Positions 27,205-36,270 are shown, numbered from the stretch's first letter. The stretch: 64,000 nt of DNA from Marasmitruncus massiliensis (GCF_900186535.1 NZ_FYDE01000004.1:558001-622000), one strand, 5' to 3'. Numbers and translations: made by a program. Notes: generated from the sequence alone by a model not told the origin.

Positions 27205-27217
27205 ATATCTTAAAAAA

Positions 27218-28147
27218 CTATAAAACAGGCTCCCGGCTGCACTGTTCCCGAAGGAACGCAAGAAACCGATTTTGAACCTTGTTAAACTGGTGCCCTCTGC
27301 GAAAAATTAAGACGTCTTTATTCAGAAGTTTCGAAAGCGGGCATGCCCGGGTTACCATTCCGCAGCGGTCTAAAATCTCTTTCGGCATGGGCGAAACCCA
27401 CATATAGGACCCGGCAACACGATGCAAAAGGTCAAACTGGCTGCCGCGCTCATAGACATAGATTCTCCGCGCGGGCGATTCCAGCCCCGCGCCGACGGCA
27501 ATTTCGGAAAATGACAGGGAAGGTACCTGCAAATCGCCGTGCACGATTTCCGTATAGCCTCCGAGCATGTGGTAATTAACTTCCGGCAGCTGTGCAAGCG
27601 GATGCTCCTTCGACATCAAAAGCTGCATGGTGAATTCCCGCAGCGGCTCGGCGGTCAGCTTGAGGTCATGCAGATAGGAGACAAAATAGGACTCGTAAAT
27701 CACCTGATAACGGATAACCCCCAGGTCGGATTCCCCGCAGCTTACGTCATTGGCGGCGGCCATCGAATTTGTTTCCCGATAATGGATATCCATATGTTCT
27801 TTCACGTCAAGACGGCTGACAAATTCAGCAAACAGGGAGGAAAGATATGTCGCTCTTGGAACCGACAGGCTGAGTTGAATTGCATGCTGCGTCTTCGGCT
27901 GGTAAAGCGATTCCAATTCATCGATCTGGGAAAGAATCGTATTGGCATACGCCAGAAATTCTTCCCCTTTTCTGGTTGTCTCAACACCTTTGGCTGTGCG
28001 GCGGAAAATGGTGATCCCAATTTCCTTTTCCAGCTCCTTGATAGCCTTGCTCAGGTTCGGCTGCCCCATATAAAGATTTTGTGCAGCTTTCGTAATCGAA
28101 CCGCTTTTTTCGACTTCCGAAACATAGCGTAGGTAGGCGAGATTCAT
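27218..28147 (-). CDS. LysR family transcriptional regulator
   Basis: The 309-residue protein has the LysR winged helix-turn-helix in residues 1-60 (MNLAYLRYVSEVEKSGSITK, QNLYMGQPNLSKAIKELE, FRRTAKGVETTRKG) and a C-terminal periplasmic-binding-like effector domain. The ATG at 28147 follows GGAGG. It is divergent from the iron alcohol dehydrogenase at 28297 with a 149-base gap, the usual layout for a LysR regulator and its target; the gap is AT-rich with an imperfect palindrome near 28171-28199. The effector is unknown. Confidence 0.88.
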   Translation of the reverse strand: MNLAYLRYVSEVEKSGSITKAAQNLYMGQPNLSKAIKELEKEIGITIFRRTAKGVETTRKGEEFLAYANTILSQIDELESLYQPKTQHAIQLSLSVPRATYLSSLFAEFVSRLDVKEHMDIHYRETNSMAAANDVSCGESDLGVIRYQVIYESYFVSYLHDLKLTAEPLREFTMQLLMSKEHPLAQLPEVNYHMLGGYTEIVHGDLQVPSLSFSEIAVGAGLESPARRIYVYERGSQFDLLHRVAGSYMWVSPMPKEILDRCGMVTRACPLSKLLNKDVLIFRRGHQFNKVQNRFLAFLREQCSREPVL

Positions 28148-28296
28148 GATGCTTTCCTCCATCAATATAAGACATAAGTGATATATAAATTATACATTAC
28201 CCGACGGCAAATGACAATGATAAAATAATAACAAGCTTAAAAGATCGTATAAAAACAAATCATATAATCAAAATCGAGAATTTGGAGGAATTAGTT

Positions 28297-29466
28297 ATGG
28301 CACGCTTTACATTACCGAGAGATATTTATTATGGGCCGGGAGCCATCAACGAGCTGAAAAACCTGAAGGGTCACAAAAAAGCAATGCTGTTGACCGGCGG
28401 AAGCTCGATGAAAAAAGCCGGATTCCTTCAGAAAACGGAAGAGGTTCTGAAGAGTGCGGGCATGGAAGTGCAGCTGTTTGAAGGTATTGAGCCGGACCCG
28501 TCCATTGAAACCGTTTTCCGCGGCGCGGCTGCGATGAGGGAGTTTCAGCCGGATGTCATTGTTGCCATCGGCGGCGGTTCTCCAATGGATGCCGCGAAAG
28601 CCATGTGGGTTTTCTATGAGTATCCGGAAAAAACCTTTGACGATATCAAAGATCCGTTTACCATGCCGAAACTGCGCCAGAAGGCGATTTTCGTCGCGAT
28701 TCCGTCCACTTCCGGCACCGCTTCGGAAGTGACCGCTTTCTCAGTCATCACCGATTATTCCACCAATATCAAATATCCGCTTGCGGACTTTGAAATTACC
28801 CCGGATATTGCGGTACTGGATACCGATATTCCGCTAACCATGCCCAAGACACTGACCGCGCACACCGGTATGGACGCGCTCACTCATGCAATTGAGGCCT
28901 ATGTGGCAACCGCGCGTTCGGATTTCTCCGACCCGCTTGCCATGAAAGCGATTTCCGATATTTATGACAGTCTGCTGGATTCCTATCACGGTGACGTGGA
29001 GGCGCGCGGTAAGATGCATATTGCGCAGTGCCTGGCCGGTATGGCGTTCTCAAACGCATTGCTCGGAATTGCGCACAGCCTTGCCCACAAAACCGGCGCC
29101 GTATTTGAAATCCCGCATGGCTGCTGCAACGCGATCCTGCTGCCCGCTGTGATCCAGTATAACTCAAAAGTCTGCATGGAAAGATATGCGCAGATTGCCC
29201 GCGCGATCGGCCTGCCCGGCAGCACAGACAAACAGCTGGTCAACTCGCTGGTTGATTCCATCAAGGCGATGAATAAAAAACTCGGAATTGCCCAGACCTA
29301 TCAGGAAAACGGCGTTTCGGAGGAGCTGTTCAACGCGAATGTGGATAAGATTGCGGAAAACGCGGTAAAAGACCCCTGCACAGGTTCCAATCCCCGCGCG
29401 ATTGATGTTGAAAATATGAAGAAAGTACTTACCTGCGCCTTCACCGGCGAAGATGTAACTTTCTAA
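28297..29466 (+). CDS. Iron-containing alcohol dehydrogenase (AdhB/1,3-propanediol dehydrogenase-like)
   Basis: The 389-residue enzyme starts with ARFTLPRDIYYGPGA and shows the nucleotide site GGGSPMDAAKAMW near residue 93, PSTSGTASEVTAFSVI, the ligand-bearing GMDALTHAIEAYV and AHSLAHKTGAVFEIPHG stretches. It is a different subgroup from the enzyme at 21383: closer to NAD-dependent butanol or 1,3-propanediol type dehydrogenases. GGAGG at 28283-28287 supports ATG 28297. Divergent LysR gene is its probable regulator. Confidence 0.9.
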   Translation: MARFTLPRDIYYGPGAINELKNLKGHKKAMLLTGGSSMKKAGFLQKTEEVLKSAGMEVQLFEGIEPDPSIETVFRGAAAMREFQPDVIVAIGGGSPMDAAKAMWVFYEYPEKTFDDIKDPFTMPKLRQKAIFVAIPSTSGTASEVTAFSVITDYSTNIKYPLADFEITPDIAVLDTDIPLTMPKTLTAHTGMDALTHAIEAYVATARSDFSDPLAMKAISDIYDSLLDSYHGDVEARGKMHIAQCLAGMAFSNALLGIAHSLAHKTGAVFEIPHGCCNAILLPAVIQYNSKVCMERYAQIARAIGLPGSTDKQLVNSLVDSIKAMNKKLGIAQTYQENGVSEELFNANVDKIAENAVKDPCTGSNPRAIDVENMKKVLTCAFTGEDVTF

Positions 29467-29840
29467 ATATAAGGCATTTTCATATTCTCCTTTCTGAAAA
29501 GGGACGCTGATGAATTCAGCGTCCCTTTTCACTTGTTTTAAAAAGCGAAACTGAATGGCGCCTGACGGTTCAGGGCATATTTCTGTGAGATTGTTCAGGA
29601 AGAATTATGGCTTGGAAATGATTTTTGATCATTTTGATAAATATCGGGGACAGACATAAATCTTTACAAATCCTAGTTGATTTTTATATATCTTAGTGTC
29701 AAAATGAAGAAATTAAAATTGCGGGAGGATCAAATAAAAGCCTCCTGTATCAGGGAAAAGATGTCTTGATTTTTTTCCGCAGCACTTCAATTTGAAGACA
29801 GCGGACAGGGAAGCTCGTTATATCACCAGGAGGCGATTTT
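29467..29840. other. Intergenic region before the glycosyltransferase gene
   Basis: This 374-base gap has the dehydrogenase terminator at its left. The rest is AT-rich. A 21-codon frame at 29704-29769 (begins MKKLKLRED) exists but has no good ribosome site. I see no convincing promoter. Confidence 0.5.
29495..29531 (+). terminator. Terminator of the second alcohol dehydrogenase gene
   Basis: Perfect 16-bp inverted repeat (29495-29510 with 29516-29531) with a 5-base loop and T4 inside the 3' arm. Confidence 0.75.
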
Positions 29841-31118
29841 GTGGCAATTCTATTGGATTTAAAACATCTGGCATGGACTTTGAGTTTTCTGTTTACAATT
29901 TATATCGCATATTACGCTGTTTTTTCCCTGCTTTCCCTCAAACGCTCAAAAGCGCTGAAAGAATGTGCCCCGCAAAACAGGTTCGCGATTGTCATTGCCG
30001 CGCGGAATGAGGCGTGCGTCATTGGAAATCTGGTGGAGAGCCTGATGGTGCAGAATTATCCCAAAGAACTCTACGACGTTTATGTTGTGCCGAATAACTG
30101 CACCGACAACACCGGGGCGGCGGCCAGGGAAGCGGGAGCCCTTCTGCTGGAATGCCGCGTACCGGTAAAATCCAAAGGCCAGGTACTGAACGATGCCTTT
30201 GACCAGCTTTTGTCCGGAGGCGGCTATGATGCATTCTGTGTTTTTGACGCCGACAACCTGGTGCATCAAGATTTCCTTAAATCCATGAATAATGCCCTTT
30301 GCGCCGGTGCCAGGGTAGGACAAGCGTACCGCGACAGCAAAAACCCTTATGATTCCGTCGTATCCGGGTGCTATTCCGTCTATTACTGGATGATCAATCG
30401 TCTGATTAACCATACGCGAAGTGTGGTTGGCCTTTCGGCCATCATCAACGGCAGCGGGTTTATGGTGCGTGCGGATCTGCTTCAGGAGATGGGGGGCTGG
30501 CATACCTTTACCATGACAGAAGATATCGAATTTACGACCCAGTGTCTGCTCCGCGGCGAAAAAGTCATGTGGGTGCCCGACGCCCGGATTTATGATGAAC
30601 AGCCTGTAACGTTCGCCCAATCCTGGAAGCAGCGCAAGCGCTGGTCCACCGGTCTGCTTCAGGGCTTTGAACTATATTTTACCAAGCTGGTGAAAGCAGT
30701 CTTCGTGGAGAAAAAAGTGAACTGCATTGACCAGATGGTCTTTTTGTTGGCCCCATGTATGCAGGTTATTTATATTGCATCCCTTGCGGTAGGGCTTCTG
30801 TTGGATTTGTGCTACGTCAAATATGATCTGTTTCCGGAGAAAGTGCTTTACTATAAGATGTTTGTTTCGCTTAATGTTTCTTATCTTACGACACTGGCTT
30901 TGTCGGTCTATACGATCATCATGGAACGTAAGAGCAGCCTTCGGATACTCGGCGGCGCGGCGGCTTATTGGCTGTTTATTGTAAGCTGGATTCCGATCAA
31001 TATCATCTGTCTTTTTAGGAAAACGACAACATGGGATGAAATCAAGCATACCAGAAATGTTTCAATCGATGAAATCAGCGGCGGCCGTAAGCAGCCGTCC
31101 TTTTTAAAGATCACCTGA
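29841..31118 (+). CDS. Membrane glycosyltransferase family 2
   Basis: The 425-residue protein has an N-terminal membrane segment (residues 10-33), a GT-A catalytic domain and three to four C-terminal membrane segments. Seen motifs are FAIVIAARNEACVIGNL, the VFDADNLV metal-binding DxD site near residue 135, the acceptor-side MTEDIEFTTQ and the QRKRWSTG motif (Q-x-x-R-W) near residue 260 that marks processive polysaccharide synthases such as hyaluronan, cellulose or poly-GlcNAc synthases. The product cannot be told. GTG start with AGGAGGC upstream. It stands alone, without other polysaccharide genes. Confidence 0.87.
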   Translation: MAILLDLKHLAWTLSFLFTIYIAYYAVFSLLSLKRSKALKECAPQNRFAIVIAARNEACVIGNLVESLMVQNYPKELYDVYVVPNNCTDNTGAAAREAGALLLECRVPVKSKGQVLNDAFDQLLSGGGYDAFCVFDADNLVHQDFLKSMNNALCAGARVGQAYRDSKNPYDSVVSGCYSVYYWMINRLINHTRSVVGLSAIINGSGFMVRADLLQEMGGWHTFTMTEDIEFTTQCLLRGEKVMWVPDARIYDEQPVTFAQSWKQRKRWSTGLLQGFELYFTKLVKAVFVEKKVNCIDQMVFLLAPCMQVIYIASLAVGLLLDLCYVKYDLFPEKVLYYKMFVSLNVSYLTTLALSVYTIIMERKSSLRILGGAAAYWLFIVSWIPINIICLFRKTTTWDEIKHTRNVSIDEISGGRKQPSFLKIT

Positions 31119-31142
31119 CGGTTCTCAGAACTTTGCTGCATA

Positions 31143-31171
31143 TTGACAGATTTTAAGGGGACTGTTATACT
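31143..31171 (+). promoter_or_regulatory. Promoter of the TPP riboswitch-cytX unit
   Basis: Consensus TTGACA (31143-31148) and TATACT (31166-31171) with a 17-base spacer; transcript would begin about 31178, just before the aptamer. Confidence 0.75.
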
Positions 31172-31184
31172 AATTTACAGTTGA

Positions 31185-31270
31185 ATAGCTGGGGAGCTTG
31201 TATCGCAGGCTGAGAGGAAGTGCTCAAACTTCGACCCTGATACCTGATTTGGATAATGCCAACGTAGGAA
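31185..31270 (+). promoter_or_regulatory. TPP riboswitch (THI element)
   Basis: Contains all conserved blocks in order: GGGGAGC at 31191, GGCTGAGAGG at 31208-31217, GACCCTGATACCTGATTTGG at about 31233-31252, and GATAATGCCAACGTAGG ending near 31268. These form the thiamine pyrophosphate aptamer. It precedes a transporter gene and a terminator, so the switch stops transcription when TPP is abundant. Confidence 0.93.
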
Positions 31271-31285
31271 AAAACAGACGCCTTT

Positions 31286-31318
31286 GCGGGATATGCCTAC
31301 GTGCATATCCCGCTTTTT
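31286..31318 (+). terminator. Riboswitch-controlled terminator upstream of cytX
   Basis: Perfect 11-bp stem (31286-31296 with 31303-31313), 6-base loop and T5. The loop with one stem base (31296-31302, CCTACGT) is complementary to ACGTAGG at 31262-31268 at the end of the aptamer, which offers an antiterminator pairing. Confidence 0.88.
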
Positions 31319-31335
31319 ATGTGAAGGAGACAAAA

Positions 31336-32529
31336 ATGATGAACAGTTCAGAAAAAACATCCAGTATCAGTCAGGGATTTTTGTGGTTTGGGGCGGCTGT
31401 CTCGATTGCGGAAATCCTGACCGGCGCTTTGCTTGCCCCGCTGGGCTTCACATGGGCGCTGCTGGCAATCCTGATTGGCCATGCAATTGGAGGAATCATC
31501 TTCTATTTTGCCGGGTATATCGGTGCGAAAAGCGGTTTGTCCGCGATTGAAACCACACGGATTTCCTTTGGAAAATACGGTTCCTTCTGGTTTTCCATTC
31601 TCAATGTGGTGCAGCTTTTGGGATGGACGGCGGTTATGATCATCAACGGGGCAAAAGCGCTGAACGCCGCCACTCCGACGATACAGAATGAACCATTATG
31701 GTGCGTGGTGATCGGAGGCCTGATCTGCGTCTGGATTCTGGTTGGAATCAAAAATCTGGCAAAGGTGAACGTGATTGTTGTTTCAGCTCTGTTTATGTTT
31801 ACGCTGGTACTTGGCGTTGTTGTATTCCGCGGCATGTCAAGCGGGCAGGCCGCGGTATCCGACGCACTGAGCTTTGGCGCGGCAGTCGAATTAAGTGTGA
31901 CCATGCCGCTTTCCTGGCTGCCGCTGATTTCCGATTATACCCGCACCGTAAAAAATGCAAAGGCGGGTTCCGCCGTGAGCGCGGCAGGCTACACCGTCGG
32001 AAGCTGCATGATGTATGTCATTGGGCTGGGTGCCGCAGTATATACCGGGTCGGACGACATCGCCTCTATTCTGGTAACTGCGGGCCTCGGATTGATCGCA
32101 CTGTTGATTGTGATTTTTTCCACCGTTACGACGACTTTTCTGGATGCGTGGTCGGGCGGTGTCAGCCTTGTCAATCTAAACCACAAAATCAATGAAAAAG
32201 TCGCCGCGCTTGCGGTCTGCATAGTCGGCACCGGAATGGCGGTTCTGATTCCCACGAGCCAGTATGAGAATTTTCTCTATCTGATCGGCTCTGTCTTTGC
32301 GCCGCTGTTTGCTGTGCTGATCACAGATTATTTTCTCCTCGGAATCAAAAACGCAGATGACAGCAAGGTGCTGAATGTCAAAAACATGGTGATCTGGGCT
32401 TTGGGTTTTGCGTTTTACCGTGTGATGCTGAATGTGGATACCCCTGTGGGCGTCACGCTCCCGACAATGCTGTTCGTATCGCTCCTCTGCCTTTTGGCAG
32501 CAAAACTGACAAAAAAACAGCGTTCTTAA
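31336..32529 (+). CDS. cytX: Putative hydroxymethylpyrimidine transporter CytX
   Basis: The 397-residue NCS1-family permease has about 12 membrane segments; it begins with WFGAAVSIAEILTGALLAPL, has GLSAIETTRISFGKYG and an SWLPLISDYTR stretch, all typical of CytX. CytX is thought to import the thiamine precursor HMP. The control by a TPP riboswitch, the strongest evidence for its substrate, lies directly upstream. Start ATG 31336 with AAGGAG; earlier starts would lie inside the riboswitch. Confidence 0.9.
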   Translation: MMNSSEKTSSISQGFLWFGAAVSIAEILTGALLAPLGFTWALLAILIGHAIGGIIFYFAGYIGAKSGLSAIETTRISFGKYGSFWFSILNVVQLLGWTAVMIINGAKALNAATPTIQNEPLWCVVIGGLICVWILVGIKNLAKVNVIVVSALFMFTLVLGVVVFRGMSSGQAAVSDALSFGAAVELSVTMPLSWLPLISDYTRTVKNAKAGSAVSAAGYTVGSCMMYVIGLGAAVYTGSDDIASILVTAGLGLIALLIVIFSTVTTTFLDAWSGGVSLVNLNHKINEKVAALAVCIVGTGMAVLIPTSQYENFLYLIGSVFAPLFAVLITDYFLLGIKNADDSKVLNVKNMVIWALGFAFYRVMLNVDTPVGVTLPTMLFVSLLCLLAAKLTKKQRS

Positions 32530-32550
32530 CTGCACACTGTTTTCGTTTGG

Positions 32551-32581
32551 AAAAACGCCCGGAATCCCGGGCGTTTTTTTA
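32551..32581 (+). terminator. Terminator of cytX
   Basis: Perfect 12-bp stem (32551-32562 with 32567-32578), 4-base loop, T-run to 32581. Confidence 0.9.
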
Positions 32582-32627
32582 TGCAATCGCTTTTGCTGCG
32601 ACGATGGCGATTTGTGCAGTTTTGCTC

Positions 32628-32655
32628 TTGAAGCCGTCTGTCTGCGTGATACAAT
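32628..32655 (+). promoter_or_regulatory. Promoter of the D-aminoacylase gene
   Basis: TTGAAG (32628-32633) and TACAAT (32650-32655), 16-base spacer, about 50 bases before the ATG. Confidence 0.45.
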
Positions 32656-32709
32656 AGATATGAAACTATTTTAGTGCTGATTATTTATTTTTAGATTGGT
32701 GGCATAAAG

Positions 32710-34299
32710 ATGTATGATCTTGTTATCCGGGACGGAACGGTCATAGACGGCAGCGGCGCACCGGGAATCCGTGCCGATCTGGCAATCAAAAACGGAAAAA
32801 TCGCTCAGATTTCGCGACAGATTTCCGAATCCGCGCAGCAGGCGATTGACGCCGGCGGACGATATGTTACGCCGGGATTTATCGATATCCATCGCCACGC
32901 GGACATCAACTTGTTTCTGCCGTCCTTTGGGGAAGCGGAGCTGCGGCAGGGCCTTACGACGATCGTCAATGGGAACTGCGGATTGAGCGTGGTGCCCTGT
33001 CCGCCGGCACATCGGGCGGAAATTTTCCGGTTTTTGCAGCCGGTTATCGGGGAAGCGGCCTTGCCGGCTGACTTTTCCACGATGGGGGAATATCTTTCGC
33101 TGGCAGAACAGATGCCGCTGCCGCTGAATGTCGGAATGGATATCGGCAACGGCACCGTGCGCGCGGCGGTAAAGGGCTACCAGACCGGCCGCCTCACGCG
33201 GGAAGAGCTGGCCGCTGCTCGGAGGTTCCTGCACGACTCGCTGGAGGCGGGCGCGCTCGGTGTTTCGCTTGGCATCGTGTATGCACCGGAAAACTGTTAT
33301 GATGCGGACGGTTTTGTGGAAGTCCTCCGGCCCATGAAGGAGTTCGGCGTTCCGCTTGTCACCCATATCCGTGGAGAGGGCGATTTGTTTCACCAATCGC
33401 TTTATGAAGTGATAGACATTGCGCGGCGGCTGGAGGTTCCGCTTCATGTCAGCCATCTGAAGTGCATCGGGAAGCGAAACTGGGGGCATGGCGTAAAAAA
33501 AGCGCTGGAGATTCTTGCAAAGGCCCGTGCCTCCGGCATGGACGTTTCCTACGATGTTTACCCCTATACCGCCGGTTCCACGCAGCTGATTCAGATTCTG
33601 CCGCCCGACTATCTGGAAGGCGGCGTGGAAGAGATGGTCAGACGCCTGAAGGACCCCGCCAAGCGGCGGGAACTGGCCGAAATACTGAGACAGCCACAGG
33701 ATTATTTTGAGAATCTGGTTTCCTCCATCGGCTGGGGAAATATCCGTATGAGCACCCTGACGTTGCCGGAAAATCAGAAATATGTTGGGAAATCCGTTTC
33801 TGAAATCGCGGCGACGCAGGGAAAAGACCCCTGCGAATGTGTCTGCGACATGCTCGCGGACGAACAATGCAAGATCTCGATGGTGGATTTTATCACCTCC
33901 GAGGACGATATCTGCACGATCCTGCGCGACCCTTACAGTTCGGTGATTTCCGACTCGGTCTATCCGACCGGCGGCGTTCCCCACCCCCGGCTTTACGACA
34001 CCTTTCCGCGCATTCTGCAAACCTATGTGCGGGAGCGCGGGGTGCTCACACTCGAGCAGGCGATTCACAAAATGACGGCTTTGCCAGCTTGCGTATACCA
34101 TCTGAAAAAAGGGTTGCTTCAGGAAGGCGCAGATGCCGATGTGAATGTCTTTGCGCTGGAGAATATCCAAACAGATGCAACCTATGAAGACCCGAAGCGT
34201 TTTGCGACGGGATTCGATTACGTCCTTGTCAATGGAGAAATTGCGGTCAACCACGACAGAATGACGCACAAGCCCGCCGGAAAGGTGCTCCGCAGATAA
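32710..34299 (+). CDS. N-acyl-D-amino-acid deacylase (D-aminoacylase)
   Basis: The 529-residue amidohydrolase starts MYDLVIRDGTVIDGSGAPG and has PGFIDIHRHADINLF (first metal His pair), NGNCGLSVVP, a THIRGEGDLFH stretch, HVSHLKCIGKRNWG, and a DLISSD-like region replaced by MVDFITSEDD. This is the D-aminoacylase/N-acyl-D-glutamate deacylase group, which frees D-amino acids from N-acyl or small peptide derivatives. The ribosome site is weak (GGTGG). It stands alone between two terminators. Exact substrate unknown. Confidence 0.85.
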   Translation: MYDLVIRDGTVIDGSGAPGIRADLAIKNGKIAQISRQISESAQQAIDAGGRYVTPGFIDIHRHADINLFLPSFGEAELRQGLTTIVNGNCGLSVVPCPPAHRAEIFRFLQPVIGEAALPADFSTMGEYLSLAEQMPLPLNVGMDIGNGTVRAAVKGYQTGRLTREELAAARRFLHDSLEAGALGVSLGIVYAPENCYDADGFVEVLRPMKEFGVPLVTHIRGEGDLFHQSLYEVIDIARRLEVPLHVSHLKCIGKRNWGHGVKKALEILAKARASGMDVSYDVYPYTAGSTQLIQILPPDYLEGGVEEMVRRLKDPAKRRELAEILRQPQDYFENLVSSIGWGNIRMSTLTLPENQKYVGKSVSEIAATQGKDPCECVCDMLADEQCKISMVDFITSEDDICTILRDPYSSVISDSVYPTGGVPHPRLYDTFPRILQTYVRERGVLTLEQAIHKMTALPACVYHLKKGLLQEGADADVNVFALENIQTDATYEDPKRFATGFDYVLVNGEIAVNHDRMTHKPAGKVLRR

Positions 34300-34302
34300 A
34301 GA

Positions 34303-34335
34303 AAAACCATGCCGTTCTCATAACGGCATGGTTTT
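34303..34335 (+). terminator. Terminator of the D-aminoacylase gene
   Basis: Perfect 14-bp inverted repeat (34303-34316 with 34322-34335), 5-base loop, T4 in the 3' arm. Confidence 0.82.
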
Positions 34336-34418
34336 GTACTGTATGCATTCAATTCCGTGACATAGCGGCCGGCGCATCCGCATAGACATAGAACGAGAAG
34401 AATAGGAGGTCGAATACG

Positions 34419-34700
34419 ATGGTTGAAGAAAAGAAAAAAGCAATGCCGCATAACGTCATACTTGAAGACCGTAAACGCCTGTCTGTATCCGGCGTTACCG
34501 ATATTGACAGCTTTGATGAGCAGACGGTGGCGCTGTTCTGTGATTCCGGGGAACTGGTGATTCACGGCCAGGGGCTCCATATTAACCGGATTGACGTGGA
34601 TACAGGGGAACTGAATCTGGAAGGGGAAAGCATCGACGGCCTTTCTTATACCGATAACCATCCGATGCACGGAGGATTTTTCAGTAAGCTGTTCCGCTGA
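34419..34700 (+). CDS. yabP: Sporulation protein YabP
   Basis: The 93-residue protein matches YabP in length and pattern: PHNVILEDRKRLSVSGVTDI, then FDEQTVALFCDSGELVIHGQ and DTGELNLEGESIDGLSY. In Bacillus YabP is a mother-cell protein needed for spore maturation. AGGAGGTCG precedes the ATG. It heads the run yabP-yabQ-divIC-S1 protein, conserved in spore-forming Firmicutes. Confidence 0.92.
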   Translation: MVEEKKKAMPHNVILEDRKRLSVSGVTDIDSFDEQTVALFCDSGELVIHGQGLHINRIDVDTGELNLEGESIDGLSYTDNHPMHGGFFSKLFR

Positions 34701-34829
34701 CAGGCCTCATCCATATACCGTTCTGTCTATAGCGGGCAGGAAGAATCGGCCGCCTGCATACTGCGGCCGGTTTTGTTATGCGGGTCATTTTGATAAGCCG
34801 GATTTCAGCGAATAAGGAGGGTATTGCTT

Positions 34830-35387
34830 TTGGAGATCTCAGTGGCGGAACAGACATGGATGTTTCTGGCGTCTGTCGCCCTTGGAGCGGCGCTCGGCGT
34901 CTGTTACGACGTGTTCCGTATCCTGAGAATTGCAATTCCGCATCGGACTGTGGCGGTAGTGGCGGAAGATATTCTGTTTTTTGCGCTCTGCGCGGCCGCA
35001 ACCTTTTGCTTTTTGCTTGCTGCCGGTGACGGGCAGCTGCGTGCGTTCATAATAATCGGGGAAGCGGTCGGGGGGATCCTGTATTATTGTACAATCGGCG
35101 TGCTGATAATTGGCATAGCCAGATGGATCATCGCGGCAATCAAATGGGTTTTTCATATGATTTGGAAAATTTTTATCCGGCCAGTCTGGAGCATGGCAAA
35201 GAAAATAGCGGGATTCTTTAGGAAAAAGCTGGGAAATACAGCAAATTGTATAAAAAGCAAGGTGAAAAATTCAAATTCACACTTGAAAAACCACAGCCAG
35301 ATATTGTATAATCTAAAGAGTAATATTATGCGGACCAAAAAGAAAACCGGAGACGGCAACAGCCGTAAAAAGCGGAGCGAAAAGTGA
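34830..35387 (+). CDS. yabQ: Spore cortex biosynthesis protein YabQ
   Basis: A 185-residue membrane protein with four to five hydrophobic segments in the first 120 residues (LASVALGAALGVCYDVFRI near residue 15) followed by a Lys-rich tail. Position after yabP and the GxxxDxxR-type YDVFRILR motif support YabQ, which is needed for spore cortex formation. Start is TTG 34830, with AAGGAGGG 8 bases before it; TTG 34824 is too close to that site. The tail from residue 125 is polar and variable. Confidence 0.85.
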   Translation: MEISVAEQTWMFLASVALGAALGVCYDVFRILRIAIPHRTVAVVAEDILFFALCAAATFCFLLAAGDGQLRAFIIIGEAVGGILYYCTIGVLIIGIARWIIAAIKWVFHMIWKIFIRPVWSMAKKIAGFFRKKLGNTANCIKSKVKNSNSHLKNHSQILYNLKSNIMRTKKKTGDGNSRKKRSEK

Positions 35388-35388
35388 T

Positions 35389-35679
35389 ATGAAAAATGTC
35401 AGGACGGGGAAAAAAAGTCTGTTGATGCGGCTTTGCCTGTTAGGCTTTGCCGCATATATTGCTGTGTCTCTTGTGACGCTTCAGATGGAGATTAATTCCA
35501 AGCGTTCACAGCTTGCCGATGTGTCTGAAAAATGTGAGGAACAGCGGTTGGCCAATAAAGAAATTGAGCGGCTGATCAGCTTGGGAAATGATAAATCCTA
35601 CCTTGCCCGCATCGCTCGGGAAAAGCTGAATATGGGACTGCCTGAAGAGCATGTTTATAAGGATGCTTCGGGTTCATAA
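35389..35679 (+). CDS. divIC: Septum formation initiator family protein DivIC
   Basis: A 96-residue single-pass membrane protein: membrane segment at residues 12-31, then a coiled coil (QMEINSKRSQLADVSEKCEE) and the end LARIAREKLNMGLPEEHVY typical of DivIC/FtsB. It works with FtsL and DivIB in the divisome. The start follows yabQ by one base, with a purine-rich AGCGGAG upstream. Confidence 0.88.
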   Translation: MKNVRTGKKSLLMRLCLLGFAAYIAVSLVTLQMEINSKRSQLADVSEKCEEQRLANKEIERLISLGNDKSYLARIAREKLNMGLPEEHVYKDASGS

Positions 35680-35738
35680 AACCCGGCAGATATAGAGTTA
35701 AAAAGCTAAAGGATTTGAAGGAGGCAGCGTAATAGATT

Positions 35739-36266
35739 ATGCAGCTTGAGGTAGGGAGTATTTTAGAGGGCAAGGTAACCGGCATCACAAAATTTGGGGC
35801 GTTCATTGAGCTGCCAGGCGGCAAAACCGGAATGGTGCATATTTCGGAGGTGGCTTCGTCCTATGTGAAAGAAATATCCGATCATCTGACCCTGAATCAG
35901 ACGGTAAAGGTCAAAGTGATTGGCATTACGCCTGAAGGAAAGGTAAGCCTGTCGATGAAACAGGCGGCACCGGCTCCTGCCGCTACGCAACAGCAGTATT
36001 CTCCGCGTCCGGCCGGCGGCGCTCCGCGCCCGTTTACTGCAGCAGGCGGACAAGGGGTTCCTCCCCGCAGGCCGCAGGCTTCCCGCAGACCTGTCCGCGA
36101 AGTCAGCTATGGCTTTGAACGCAGGCAGCCGATCAGCAGTGAAAACATGTCTTTTGAGGATATGATGAGCAAGTTCAAACAGGCCAGCGACGATAAGATA
36201 TCCGACCTAAAGAAATATACAGATGTTAAGCGCGGCACATCGAGAAACCGCAATACACCGAAATAA
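35739..36266 (+). CDS. S1 RNA-binding domain protein (YabR-like)
   Basis: The 175-residue protein has one S1/OB-fold domain (residues 1-72, VGSILEGKVTGITKFGAFIE with GMVHISEVASSYV and GKVSLSMKQ) followed by a Pro/Arg-rich, probably disordered region (residues 80-135) and a helical end. It occupies the yabR place after divIC. AAGGAGG lies 14 bases before the ATG, longer than usual, and an in-frame stop just upstream excludes an earlier start. Confidence 0.88.
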   Translation: MQLEVGSILEGKVTGITKFGAFIELPGGKTGMVHISEVASSYVKEISDHLTLNQTVKVKVIGITPEGKVSLSMKQAAPAPAATQQQYSPRPAGGAPRPFTAAGGQGVPPRRPQASRRPVREVSYGFERRQPISSENMSFEDMMSKFKQASDDKISDLKKYTDVKRGTSRNRNTPK

Positions 36267-36270
36267 TTCG

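Noticed and set aside
29704-29769. 21-codon frame in the gap before the glycosyltransferase gene
   Set aside because: No good ribosome site and no membrane or signal pattern; likely chance.
32671-34269. 532-codon frame on the minus strand opposite the D-aminoacylase gene
   Set aside because: It is fully antisense to a gene with clear amidohydrolase motifs, has no ribosome site, and its composition (rich in Arg, His, Gln) is that of a shadow frame.
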